Origin: Enhydrobacter sp.
Lineage (GTDB): Bacteria; Pseudomonadota; Alphaproteobacteria; Reyranellales; Reyranellaceae
Direction: 5' to 3'
Length of the DNA stretch: 64,000 nucleotides
Assembly (NCBI GenBank): GCA_025808875.1
Contig: CP075528.1
Span: 992,001 to 1,056,000, forward strand
Positions 31,808 through 39,883 of this stretch are shown here, piece after piece. The position numbers and the translations under genes were made by a program. Each line of letters opens with the position of its first letter. The stretch's first letter is position 1. The notes below the pieces were generated by a model. That model saw nothing but the letters and a program-made list of their open reading frames with translations, was not told the origin of the DNA and did not search any database.

Positions 31808-32937
31808 TCGGGCGGCGGGGTTTGCTGGCGGGAGCGGGAGCGTCGCTGATGGCAACGGGTGCGAAGGCGCAGGACTGGACCAGGATCACGCCCGAGGAGG
31901 CGGGCTTCGCGCCGGACATGGAGAAGCGCCTCGACAGGCTGATCGCCGACAGGCGGGCGACGAACCTCCACGGCGTGGTGGTGGTGCGCAACGGCCAGCT
32001 GGTGCTCGAGCGCTACTTCACCGGCAACGACAACAGCCGCGGCCGCCCGCTCGGCCAGGTCAGGTTCGGGCCCGACACGCTGCACGATCTGCGCTCGGTA
32101 TCGAAGAGCATCGTCGGCCTGCTCTATGGCGCGGCGCTCGCCAGGGGCAAGGTGCCGCCGCCCGAGACGAAGCTCGCCGAGCTGTTCCCGCAGTACGGCG
32201 AACTGTGGCAGGACAGCCAGCGCGCGCGCTGGACGGTGCATCACGTGCTCACCATGACGCTCGGCACGGAGTGGGACGAGCTTTCGATCCCCTACACCGA
32301 TCCCAACAACAGCGAGATCGCGATGGACCGCGCCGCCGACCGCTTCCGCTACGTGCTCGACCGGCCGCTGGTGTTCCATCCCGGCAGCCGCTGGGTCTAC
32401 AACGGCGGCTGCACCGCGATCCTCGGCAAGCTGATCGCCGACGGCACCAAACAGAGCCTGCATGCGTTCGCGCAGGAAGCGCTGTTCGGCCCGCTCGGCA
32501 TCGAGCGCAGCGAGTGGTTGAAGGACGGCACGGGCCGCGAGTTCGCCGCGTCAGGGCTGAGGCTCACGCCGCGCGACCTCGCGAGGATCGGCCAGATGAT
32601 GCTGGAGAAGGGCGAGGGCGTGGGCGGCGCGGCCGTCGTGCCCAACGACTGGATCCGGCGCGCGACGGCCGAGATCGCGGTGTGTGACGAGACGCGGCGC
32701 TATGGTTATCAATGGTACTCAGGCTATTTCGGCTTCCAGGTGCCGCAGAGCCCGCCGTGGCATCGCGCCAGGCTCGAACGCTTCTGGGGCGCCTACGGCA
32801 ACGGCGGGCAGCGGCTGTGGCTGCTGCCGGGGATCGATCTCGTGATCGCGATCACCGCCGGCAACTACGACACGCCCGACCAGGGCATGCCGCCGCTGCG
32901 GGTGCTCAGGGAGGTGGTGTTGGGGAGTGTGGGATAA
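31804..32937 (+). CDS. Exported class C beta-lactamase-fold serine hydrolase
   Basis: A 377-aa serine hydrolase. A Tat-type signal (MIGRRGLLAGAGASLMATGAKA) is followed by the beta-lactamase/penicillin-binding fold. The nucleophile motif SxxK is S98-V-S-K101, the second motif is Y199-N-G-G, and a late GNGGQR serves as the KTG-like element. All three are in place, so it is probably active as an esterase, D-aminopeptidase or peptidase. True antibiotic resistance is not implied. A GGAGGA site lies just upstream and the start overlaps the cupin stop. It is the last high-GC gene before the accessory island. Confidence 0.86.
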   Translation: MIGRRGLLAGAGASLMATGAKAQDWTRITPEEAGFAPDMEKRLDRLIADRRATNLHGVVVVRNGQLVLERYFTGNDNSRGRPLGQVRFGPDTLHDLRSVSKSIVGLLYGAALARGKVPPPETKLAELFPQYGELWQDSQRARWTVHHVLTMTLGTEWDELSIPYTDPNNSEIAMDRAADRFRYVLDRPLVFHPGSRWVYNGGCTAILGKLIADGTKQSLHAFAQEALFGPLGIERSEWLKDGTGREFAASGLRLTPRDLARIGQMMLEKGEGVGGAAVVPNDWIRRATAEIAVCDETRRYGYQWYSGYFGFQVPQSPPWHRARLERFWGAYGNGGQRLWLLPGIDLVIAITAGNYDTPDQGMPPLRVLREVVLGSVG

Positions 32938-32985
32938 TTTTAACCACCAACGTGCATCAACGAGTTCTCTAGCGTGAGCTCGGTA

Positions 32986-34095
32986 TCAGAGAGCCTTGCT
33001 TAGGACATCTATTATCGCAACCAGCTTCGATCCAAGAAGATGCAGGAAGATGCAAGTTGCTAACGTGTAGAGGACTAGTGTGATGCAAAGCCAGCGCCGC
33101 CGTCTCTGCGCAAGCATCCGGTATGACAAGCCGAGCCTTTGGTTGTCGATTCGCCATTGATTGTATGAATACTCAAGTATCTCACTCGGCGATGCAATCT
33201 TGTGTATCAGTGCAGCGGCAAACAGTAACGCGAATAGTGCGACGGCTTCAATCAGGCTTGACCCGACGGATTGCAGCAGAGCAACACGGTCAAGGCGGTT
33301 GCATACTAGTCCCAACTTGCTATGCAGTTCGGGAGGCGCGTACTGGGCTAGAATTGTTTGAATTTCTCGACAGGATTGCTCAGGCCAACGAGCCAAGCTA
33401 AACAATAAGTCGACCACAAAAATTTGAGCAACGAGAAGGGTCAATCCCACTAGAGAGATCTGCAAGAAAGGTAACTGGGCAAGAGTACGAATCGCTGCCC
33501 AATCCAGGCCGAATGCTGGCCTTACAGTGACATCAGTTACTAGCGTGTCATTCCAGGCCGCCCTCATTTCTAGATCAGGCAAGTTCTGCAGAGTATTGGC
33601 ATCACCTGATTCGAGAATCTTCAACGTGCGCTGCACCTTTGACTCGGTGAAACGCACCGGGGCATCGAACCTACACTTCGCGATTTGGACATCGCTCAGT
33701 CGGCAACGTTCAAAATGCGTATTGCGCAACTCACATTGATAGAAGACTACATTTTCGAGTTCGCCTCCCCCTCTGTAAGTTGGGTGCGCGACGCTACTGC
33801 CTACAAATTCGCAGTTTGCGAAGGTGCAGCCTGCAAACTCTACATTCCGCAGTTTTCCAAACTGAGCATCCTCAAAATGAAAATCCGTGAAGTGTATATC
33901 CGATAGATCATGCAGGCTGAGGTCTCGGCCGGACACTTCTTCGCCCGTGAGGGAAAGGAGGCGGTCGTCTGGGCCAAGCGACTGCCTTAGTCGGTTGAAT
34001 GCCGCGCTCGATCTGTAGGCCCACAGACCTCCGCTTAGCGCATTGGCGATCTCAGCTCTTGAGAGACTGCTAGTGACTGTCCCTTGCTGGACCAT
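32986..34095 (-). CDS. Pentapeptide-repeat membrane protein (third gene of a low-GC cassette)
   Basis: A 369-aa protein I do not recognise as a known family. Residues ~55-155 form a pentapeptide-repeat-like right-handed helix with aromatic or Leu centres (DLSLH DLSDI HFTDF HFEDA, later CELRN THFER CRLSD). Three strong hydrophobic segments follow at about 207-233, 281-299 and 335-364, split by soluble loops. It is thus a soluble beta-helix attached to a membrane domain, a plausible sensor plus effector plan. Base and codon use are clearly lower in GC than the flanks. It follows the ImmA-like gene by 24 bp in one transcript and converges on the serine hydrolase. Confidence 0.75.
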   Translation of the reverse strand: MVQQGTVTSSLSRAEIANALSGGLWAYRSSAAFNRLRQSLGPDDRLLSLTGEEVSGRDLSLHDLSDIHFTDFHFEDAQFGKLRNVEFAGCTFANCEFVGSSVAHPTYRGGGELENVVFYQCELRNTHFERCRLSDVQIAKCRFDAPVRFTESKVQRTLKILESGDANTLQNLPDLEMRAAWNDTLVTDVTVRPAFGLDWAAIRTLAQLPFLQISLVGLTLLVAQIFVVDLLFSLARWPEQSCREIQTILAQYAPPELHSKLGLVCNRLDRVALLQSVGSSLIEAVALFALLFAAALIHKIASPSEILEYSYNQWRIDNQRLGLSYRMLAQRRRRWLCITLVLYTLATCIFLHLLGSKLVAIIDVLSKAL

Positions 34096-34119
34096 TCTGT
34101 GGTCGAGCTCGGTAGCTAA

Positions 34120-34899
34120 CTAGGCCGTGTAGCGATCGCGCAACTGGCGATAGACTACGTAGAGTTGATTGAATCGATGCCAGCGGAATAGTAGGTCGAC
34201 GTAGCGCCGAGGGACTAGGTACTCCGTTGCGAAGTCTAGTGTACTGGCGATTATCACCTCTGGCTTGTCGAAGCGTCCCACGCCTGTGGAATCTCCATTC
34301 AGGAAACTGGCGCGATCGACGGATAACGAGTCAAACGGATACAACATTAGGAACGCTAGCAACTCGGCCGCGTGTTCGACTTTGACGCTATCGCTGTACT
34401 CTGGGCTATCGAAATCGATTATGGAGAAGGGCAGATAGATCAGCTCTTCGGTCAACGTCACAAGCTTCTCGGGCCTTCCAGTATCGGGGTGCCCCGATCC
34501 ATTGCGAATCAGCTCGTCTCGCAAAATGACGTGAAATGCTTCCTTCATTACAAGGAAGCGGCGATGGCACCGATTTACGAGCTTCTTGCCATCTAATTTG
34601 ACGCGGTCGTTTACCCAGATTTCAGCTCTCGTACCGAAGTTGAGAACCAAACTCCAAATTTCGGCAGGTTTATCTACCTGCGCCGAAGGGTTCGCGGCGT
34701 CTTGAGCGTCTACGTCTATGCCTTGAGTGAAATCCAACTGCTGAGTCTCGAACTCGCAGTTGGAATATGTTCGGAACAGTTTAAGCAGCGCCATCGGATC
34801 CCGCTGACGACACTCCATCACTCCCGGCGTCGCCATCTGAGTGATGGCTCGTTCGAACTCAACGAAGAACGCCATAATGGCGCGAACAGAGATCGCCAA
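34120..34899 (-). CDS. ImmA/IrrE-like protein with a degenerate metal motif (second gene of the cassette)
   Basis: A 259-aa protein of low-GC composition. Residues 113-123 read RRFLVMKEAFH and ~175-188 EHAAELLAFLMLYP. This layout mimics the HExxH helix and the ExxAAExLLMP helix of ImmA/IrrE (M78-type) metallopeptidases, but the first His is Lys (K119-E-A-F-H123). I recall related KExxH proteins in mobile elements, so a non-canonical site is likely. The start is a TTG with a very strong GGAGG-type site 5-8 bases upstream; the ATG at 34875 lacks one. It lies between a 74-aa orphan and the pentapeptide membrane gene. Identification is inference from pattern only. Confidence 0.65.
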   Translation of the reverse strand: MAISVRAIMAFFVEFERAITQMATPGVMECRQRDPMALLKLFRTYSNCEFETQQLDFTQGIDVDAQDAANPSAQVDKPAEIWSLVLNFGTRAEIWVNDRVKLDGKKLVNRCHRRFLVMKEAFHVILRDELIRNGSGHPDTGRPEKLVTLTEELIYLPFSIIDFDSPEYSDSVKVEHAAELLAFLMLYPFDSLSVDRASFLNGDSTGVGRFDKPEVIIASTLDFATEYLVPRRYVDLLFRWHRFNQLYVVYRQLRDRYTA

Positions 34900-34959
34900 G
34901 ACGCCCTCCCCCCGGGGACTGACTGGCAGGACTTAGGAAGAAGGAGGCGTGCTGCCTAG

Positions 34960-35184
34960 CTACTCAAAGCGCAGCGGACGACCTTTGCTTTCAGCACGTA
35001 GCCGAAAGACGTTGGTGAGCGTTCGTACAACGCCGGCTGCAGTAGTATCTTCATCGACAGAAATCTTCATCTTGCAGTCGACAAGACCTTCAGTTGCGAG
35101 CCGATCCATGTGTGTCTGAAACGCACGGTAAAGCGACTCGCCTCGAGAGCGTGCTTCTCTTACGTCAGGCTTCAGTTCAGACAT
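34960..35184 (-). CDS. Small orphan protein, 74 aa (first gene of the cassette)
   Basis: A 74-residue protein beginning MSELKPDVREARSRGE and ending RPLRFE; I do not recognise it. It looks soluble: an N-terminal amphipathic helix (about residues 5-30, LYRAFQTHMDRLATEGL) and a beta/alpha C-terminal half (KMKISVDEDTTAAGVVRTLTNVFRL). ATG at 35184 has a GGGGAG site upstream; a longer frame to 35232 covers the promoter. It could be a repressor for the inverted repeat at 35254-35268 or a partner of the next two gene products. Composition is low in GC like its neighbours. Confidence 0.62.
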   Translation of the reverse strand: MSELKPDVREARSRGESLYRAFQTHMDRLATEGLVDCKMKISVDEDTTAAGVVRTLTNVFRLRAESKGRPLRFE

Positions 35185-35243
35185 CCGTGGCTCCCCAGCA
35201 ACGAGCGAAGGCGATTGCGCGAGGCGCATCACCTGATAAACGC

Positions 35244-35272
35244 TCGTGTATCGTAAACAGTTGCTGTTTGCA
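35244..35272 (-). promoter_or_regulatory. Promoter with an inverted repeat inside its spacer, upstream of the cassette
   Basis: On the minus strand, -35 TTGCAA (35267-35272), a 17-nt spacer and -10 TACACG (35244-35249) lie ~60 bases before the first cassette ATG. Between the hexamers is AAACAG-TTG-CTGTTT (35254-35268), a perfect 6-bp inverted repeat. An operator in that position would block RNA polymerase, so the cassette is probably autorepressed or induced. Confidence 0.5.
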
Positions 35273-35725
35273 AGCTAGGAGGTTCAAGCAACCATCAGTA
35301 GAGCCCCCAACCAATGGTGAACTCCACGCCATTCTTTGCGAAAACCCTTTCAAATCATGTACTTAGGAGAAAACTTCCCCTATCCGAGGAGAGATACGGG
35401 TTATCCCCAGTAATGGCTATCATTTGCGGTTGGGTCGCTATCTGTGGGGGATGCAGACGTCACAGGGATGTCACCCTAGCGGCCAAAGTTCGCCGAACAC
35501 GCCCCTCAGTTCGCATGATGACTGCGGAGGACGGCGACAGTCAATGGGAGCTGTCGAGTTCATTAACTCTCAAGCGTTCTCGATACCGGCTTTTGCGCTA
35601 GCTCATGACCATCCGCCGACTCAGATATGGACCTTGAGGCAGCTGCTCTCCCCATTGTGACTTCCAGCACAGACGCCCGCCGCCCGCGCCCTTACCGTCG
35701 CCGCAAAGAGTGCGGGAGAGGCGGG
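35273..35725. other. Gene-free stretch at the island edge
   Basis: About 450 bp with mixed, relatively AT-rich composition. Short frames exist on both strands but none has a good ribosome site, codon bias or recognisable domain. No tRNA, direct-repeat attachment site or transposase fragment is evident. It probably marks decayed DNA at the edge of the insert. Confidence 0.5.
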
Positions 35726-36037
35726 ATGGTTTCCGGTCGGGCGTGGCACCTCAAGCGGATGGTCGAGAGCCGGGTCGCGGCCGAGGCGTCGCTGATCCAG
35801 ACCGTGCCGGTGCGCGTCGGCGGCCAGGGCGGCGAGCCGTGCGACGTCGACGTCCATGTCTTCGCGCTGTCGCACTGCCGCCTGACGGGCACGGCCTACG
35901 CCTGGACGGCCGGCGGCCGGGAGTTCACCGCTCTCGATATCGGCCCGATCCGCTCGCCGACCGACGCGGTCTGCGCTGTGCGGGCCGAACAGGTCCGCCT
36001 GCGCAACCTCGCTTCGATGGGAGCCGGCGCGGCGTAG
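35726..36037 (+). CDS. Conserved hypothetical protein, ~100 aa (copy 1)
   Basis: A 103-aa protein of unknown function. It is clearly paralogous to the gene at 36745-37053: both share SLIQTVPVRV / ALIQTVPVRV, PCDVDVHVFALS, TAYAW, FTALDIGPIRSP and DAVCAV. It starts after a GGGAGAGG site. The fold is probably mixed alpha/beta with no signal or membrane segment. Codon use is high-GC like the chromosome, unlike the cassette before it. The two copies flank a broken efflux-pump gene, so a duplication or rearrangement passed through here. Confidence 0.7.
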   Translation: MVSGRAWHLKRMVESRVAAEASLIQTVPVRVGGQGGEPCDVDVHVFALSHCRLTGTAYAWTAGGREFTALDIGPIRSPTDAVCAVRAEQVRLRNLASMGAGAA

Positions 36038-36232
36038 AAGGACTGGACAAGGGCCGTACGATGTTGTATGAACAACGTGTGCCACAACTGCAGGGGCATG
36101 CCTGCCATCGCCCTGGCAGGGGAATCAAGAGAACGAGCGAAAAGGAGACAGTGGATATCGACCTCGGGGAGTTCCCGCAGTTAGCGCTAGTGCGCTACCC
36201 CCTGAAGAACCTTACGAGGTCGCCCAGAGAAA

Positions 36233-36581
36233 CTATCCTCTCGCGACCGGCGCACCTGCGTCCGCCGCCAGCGCCGCCTCGTGCCGTGCCGTCAGCATCA
36301 GATACACCGCCGGCACGACGAACAGCGTGAACAGCGTGCCGATGGCGATGCCGGTGGAGATCACCAGGCCCATGCTGAAGCGGCTGAGCGCGCCGGCGCC
36401 CTGCTCGACCGCCGCGCGGCGCGGGCGGCCGTGGCGCTGCAGCTCGTTGGCGACCTCGACGATCAGGATGCCGTGCTTGCTGATCAGGCCCAACAGGGTC
36501 ACCAGCCCCGACCTGGGTATAGATGTTGAGGCTGGCGCCGGGCACGTTCATCGTCGAGAGCACAGTGAGGAAGATCGGCAC
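36233..36581 (-). pseudogene. Remnant of an RND multidrug efflux pump gene (C-terminal part)
   Basis: On the minus strand two frames together spell the end of an RND inner-membrane pump. The first is FLTVLSTMNVPGASLNIYTQVG. After a one-base insertion in a G-run (at about 36506-36510) it is followed by TLLGLISKHGILIVEVANEL and later GALSRFSMGLVISTGIAIG then TLFTLFVVPAVYLML. Between VEQ and GAGALSRF, some 25-30 residues of the family consensus are missing. The ~900 upstream residues are gone. It therefore has a frameshift, an internal deletion and a 5' truncation, and cannot work. Confidence 0.82.
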
Positions 36582-36744
36582 GCCCGATCGTGTCGTCGCG
36601 CGGCAGCGTGCGGTTGGCGAGCGAGCGCCGCTCTTCCGGTGCCTCGGCCTGGTGTTGGGGAGCGTCGCATCAGTGTGACTTTCGGCACAGAGCGGCGTCG
36701 TGTGCCTCCCTATCCTCCGCCCCGTCGACGGTGGGAGAAGCCGG

Positions 36745-37053
36745 ATGCCTCTTGCTCAGTTGCAACACCTCAAGCACGAAGTCGAAGCCCGGGCCGCGGC
36801 CAGGGCGGCGCTGATCCAGACCGTGCCGGTGCGGGTGGCGGGGAGCGACGGCGCGCCGTGCGATGTCGACGTCCATGTGTTCGCGCTGTCGCAGTGTCAC
36901 AAGACGGACACGGCCTACGCCTGGATGCACGACGGCCGGTCGTTCACCGCGCTGGACATCGGCCCCATCCGCTCGCCGGGCGACGCGGTGTGCGCGGTGC
37001 TGGCCGAGCAGCGTCGATTGCACAATCTCCTGCTGATGGGCGTGGCCGCCTGA
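36745..37053 (+). CDS. Conserved hypothetical protein, ~100 aa (copy 2)
   Basis: A 102-aa paralog of the gene at 35726-36037, sharing the core ALIQTVPVRV, PCDVDVHVFALSQC, TAYAW, FTALDIGPIRSP and DAVCAV. The N-terminal helix (MPLAQLQHLKHEVEARAAARA) and C-terminus differ. ATG at 36745 lies after GGGAGAAG. The similarity suggests an old tandem duplication now split by the RND-pump relic. No function is known to me. Confidence 0.7.
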   Translation: MPLAQLQHLKHEVEARAAARAALIQTVPVRVAGSDGAPCDVDVHVFALSQCHKTDTAYAWMHDGRSFTALDIGPIRSPGDAVCAVLAEQRRLHNLLLMGVAA

Positions 37054-37138
37054 CGCCGCGAAACCGGAGGCCTCGTGTCGCGTTTCTCCCGGAGGAGCTT
37101 GGGGCGGCAGGTCCCCATCCCAACGACAGGAGGTTGCG

Positions 37139-37363
37139 ATGATGCGCTGGTTCGCCGTTCTTTCGATTCCCCTGGCCCTGGGTGTCGCCGCGTGCGGCGA
37201 GACGCCGGGCGAGCGTGCCCTGACGGGCGGCGCGATCGGCGCCGGCACCGGCGCCGTGGTCGGCTCGGCGACGGGCGCCGGCGCCCTGCCGGGCGCCGTG
37301 GTCGGCGGCCTGGGCGGCGCGGCCGTGGGCGCGGCGACGACGCCGCGGCGCTACTACTACTAG
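37139..37363 (+). CDS. Small lipoprotein with glycine-zipper motif
   Basis: A 74-aa secreted lipoprotein. The signal MMRWFAVLSIPLALGVAAC ends in a lipobox with Cys at residue 19. A Gly/Ala zipper follows (GGAIGAGTGAVVGSATGAGALPGAVVGGLGGAAVGAA), as in Gly-zipper outer-membrane-associated proteins, and the tail is PRRYYY. AGGAGG lies 6-7 bases upstream; the second ATG (37142) is equivalent. The role is probably envelope-related. A hairpin terminator follows within 15 bases. Confidence 0.82.
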   Translation: MMRWFAVLSIPLALGVAACGETPGERALTGGAIGAGTGAVVGSATGAGALPGAVVGGLGGAAVGAATTPRRYYY

Positions 37364-37373
37364 CGGCGCCTCC

Positions 37374-37396
37374 CCTCCCCAACTTCGTTGGGGAGG
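37374..37396. terminator. Hairpin between convergent genes
   Basis: CCTCCCCAAC-TTC-GTTGGGGAGG forms a perfect 10-bp stem with a 3-nt loop, placed between the lipoprotein stop (37363) and the minus-strand molybdoenzyme stop (37410). It can serve both. It resembles repetitive extragenic palindromes seen in GC-rich Alphaproteobacteria. Confidence 0.65.
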
Positions 37397-37409
37397 AATC
37401 GATTCGCCC

Positions 37410-39752
37410 TTATGCGGCTTGCTTCTTGCGGTTGGCCTGGATGACCGCCCACAGGCTGGCGGCGGTCACCGGCATGTCGACGTGCCTGACGCCGGTGTGC
37501 GCGTGGATCGCGTCGACGATGGCGTTGACCACGGCGGGCGGCGCGCCGATGGCGCCCGCTTCGCCGGCGCCCTTCACGCCGAGCGGGTTGGTGGTGCACA
37601 GGCTGTTGTGCATGTCGAACTTGACGGGCGGCACCACGTCGGCGCGCGGGAAGGCGTAGTCCATGAAGCTGCCGCTGAGCAGCTGTCCGGAGTCGTCGTC
37701 GTAGACCGTGCGCTCGGTCAGCGCCTGGCCGACGCCCTGGCCGACGCCGCCATGGACCTGGCCCTGCAGCAGCAGCGGATTGAGGGCGGTGCCGAAATCG
37801 TCCATCACCGTGTAGTTCAGGATGTCGATGGTGCCGGTGTCGGGATCGACCTCGAGCTCGCAGACATGGCAGCCGTTGGGAAAGGTGTCGGCGGTCGGCG
37901 TGCGGGTGAATTCCTCGTCGAGGCCGGGCGTCTCGCCGGCCGGCACGTGCTTCGGATCCTTCGCCGCCTTCGCCACCTCGAACAGGCTGACGGTGCGGTC
38001 GGTGCCGACGATGCGGAATGTGCCGTCCTTGTAGTCGATGTCGCCGGCGCTGGCCTCGAGCACGCTGGCGGCGACCAGCTTGCCCTTGGCGATGATCTTG
38101 TCGGCGACGCCCAGGGTGGCCGCACCGGTCACCGAAACCATGCGGCTGCCGCCGGTCATGCCCTGCGGCACGACGTCGGAATCGCCCTGCACGACGTGGA
38201 TCCTGTCGGCGTCGATGTCGAGCCGCGCCGAGGCGACCTGGCGCAGCGCCGTCTCGTGGCCCTGGCCGTTGGTCTGGTTGCCGACGAAGAGGGTGAGCGT
38301 GTCGTCGTCGTTGAACTTCACGATCGCGCCCTCGGGCGAGCCGCCGCCGCACTTCTCGACATAGGTCGCGAGCCCGATGCCGCGCCACCTGCCGCGCTGC
38401 AGCGACTGCGCGCGGCGGGCCGGGAAGCCCGCCCAGTCCGCCTTGGCCATGCCGGCGCGCATCACGCCCTCGAAGTCGCCGGAGTCATAAGTGTCGCCGA
38501 GCGAGGTCTTCCACGGCATCTGGCTCTTCTTGACGAAGTTGCGGGCGCGGATCGCGTCGGGCGACTGGCCGGTCTCGCGGGCGATGTGATCGACGAAGCG
38601 CTCCACCAGATAGGCCGCCTCGGGACGGCCGGCGCCGCGATAGGCGTCGGTCGGCACGGTGTTGGTCATCACGCCCTTGACGTTCACGTAGACCGCGGGC
38701 GTCTGGTAGAGGCCGACCAGCATCGAGCTGCCGGCCATCGTCGGGATGAAGGCGCTGAAGTGGCTGAGATAGGCGCCGAGCGCGGCGTAGGTCGTGATGC
38801 GGCAGCCGAGGAAGCGGTTGTCCTTGTCGAGCGCCATCTCGGCGATCGAGACGTGGTCGCGGCCCTGGATGTCGGACTGGAAGGCCTCCTGGCGGTCGGG
38901 GATCCACTTCACCGTGCGCTTGAGCGTGCGGCTCGCCCACACCGCCATGGGATATTCGGGATGGACGAAGATCTTCATGCCGAAGCCGCCGCCGACGTCG
39001 CCGGTGCGCACGCGCAGCTTGTCCGAGCCGATCTTGAGGATCATGTCGGCGATGACCGGGCGGATCACATGCACGCCCTGGCAGCTCACCCACAGGGTCG
39101 AACGGTCGTTCCCGGCATCGTACTCGGCGATGGCGCCGCGCGGCTCCATCGAGTTCACCACCAGCCGCTGGTTGACGATCCGCAGCTCGACGGTGCGCGC
39201 CGCCCTGGCGAAGGCGGCGTCCGCGCCCGCCTTGTCGCCCATCTGCCAGTCGAAGACGATGTTGTCCTTGATGTGGTCGTGCACCAGCGGCGCGCCGGGC
39301 TGGGCCGATTCGAAGGTGCCGACGGTGTGCGGCCGCGCCGCGTAGTCGACCTCGATCAGCTCGGCGGCGTCCTTGGCCTGCTCCAGCGTTTCGGCGACGA
39401 CCAGCGCCACCGGATCGCCGACATGGCGCACCCGGCCGTGCGCCAGCATCGGGCGCGGCGTGTCGGCACGCTGCGTGCCGTCGCGATTCTCGATCGGCAC
39501 CAGGCAGGGCAGGTCGCCGAAGCCCGCCTTCTTCACGTCCTCGCCGGTCAGCACCAGCAGCACGCCGGGCGCCTTCCTCGCCGCCGCGGTGTCGATCGAC
39601 TTGATGTCGGCATGGGCGTGCGGCGAGCGCAGCACATGGAGGCGCGCGGCCGGCGCGCTCAGCTTCGTGTCGTCGGTGTAGCGGCCGCCGCCCGTCAGCA
39701 GGCGGGAATCCTCGACGCGGATATGCGACTGACCGATGCCGAACTTCGCCAT
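37410..39752 (-). CDS. Molybdenum hydroxylase large subunit (xanthine/CO dehydrogenase family, form II-like)
   Basis: A 780-aa molybdopterin-binding large subunit. Family blocks include RVEDSRLLTGGGRYTDD at the start, SMEPRGAIAEYD, GDVGGGFGMKIFVHPEYP, the loop AYRGAGRPEAAYLVERFVD, and a C-terminal NPLGVKGAGEAG with the active-site Glu. The loop reads AYRGAGR rather than the AYRCSFR of true CO dehydrogenase, so the substrate is probably an aldehyde, purine or other heterocycle. The start MAKFGIGQSHIRVEDS at 39752 follows a GGAGG site. No FAD (medium) or Fe-S (small) subunit genes are adjacent. Confidence 0.88.
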   Translation of the reverse strand: MAKFGIGQSHIRVEDSRLLTGGGRYTDDTKLSAPAARLHVLRSPHAHADIKSIDTAAARKAPGVLLVLTGEDVKKAGFGDLPCLVPIENRDGTQRADTPRPMLAHGRVRHVGDPVALVVAETLEQAKDAAELIEVDYAARPHTVGTFESAQPGAPLVHDHIKDNIVFDWQMGDKAGADAAFARAARTVELRIVNQRLVVNSMEPRGAIAEYDAGNDRSTLWVSCQGVHVIRPVIADMILKIGSDKLRVRTGDVGGGFGMKIFVHPEYPMAVWASRTLKRTVKWIPDRQEAFQSDIQGRDHVSIAEMALDKDNRFLGCRITTYAALGAYLSHFSAFIPTMAGSSMLVGLYQTPAVYVNVKGVMTNTVPTDAYRGAGRPEAAYLVERFVDHIARETGQSPDAIRARNFVKKSQMPWKTSLGDTYDSGDFEGVMRAGMAKADWAGFPARRAQSLQRGRWRGIGLATYVEKCGGGSPEGAIVKFNDDDTLTLFVGNQTNGQGHETALRQVASARLDIDADRIHVVQGDSDVVPQGMTGGSRMVSVTGAATLGVADKIIAKGKLVAASVLEASAGDIDYKDGTFRIVGTDRTVSLFEVAKAAKDPKHVPAGETPGLDEEFTRTPTADTFPNGCHVCELEVDPDTGTIDILNYTVMDDFGTALNPLLLQGQVHGGVGQGVGQALTERTVYDDDSGQLLSGSFMDYAFPRADVVPPVKFDMHNSLCTTNPLGVKGAGEAGAIGAPPAVVNAIVDAIHAHTGVRHVDMPVTAASLWAVIQANRKKQAA

Positions 39753-39883
39753 GAATACCTCCGTTTGGGGCGAGGTTAGCAAACCCCGCGAAACACACGA
39801 CACATTGTTTTTCCCCCGGGAAATGGCCGGGAAACCGGCGGGGCCTATGCCGTTCCTCCCCGAACCCGAAGCAAGGACCCGCC

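Noticed and set aside
29043..31991. A ~980-codon open frame on the minus strand over the permease, cupin and serine hydrolase region
   Set aside because: Outside the STAS-like/HicA end its translation is Arg/Pro/Ala-rich and without domains. It is an antisense or alternate-frame shadow of the permease and cupin genes, usual in GC-rich DNA.
31804..32937. Antibiotic-resistance beta-lactamase
   Set aside because: The SxxK and Tyr motifs show the fold, but most such exported proteins are esterases or peptidases. There is no AmpR-like regulator beside it, so resistance is not supported.
35314..35601. A 95-codon plus-strand frame at the island edge
   Set aside because: No ribosome site, no recognisable segment and mixed codon use; it probably arises by chance in decayed DNA.
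32940..36700. Integrase, transposase, tRNA or attachment-site repeats bounding the low-GC region
   Set aside because: I looked for these because the composition suggests transfer, but found no such gene and no convincing flanking direct repeat.
37410..39752. True aerobic carbon monoxide dehydrogenase
   Set aside because: The active-site loop is AYRGAGR, not AYRCSFR, and coxM/coxS are absent.
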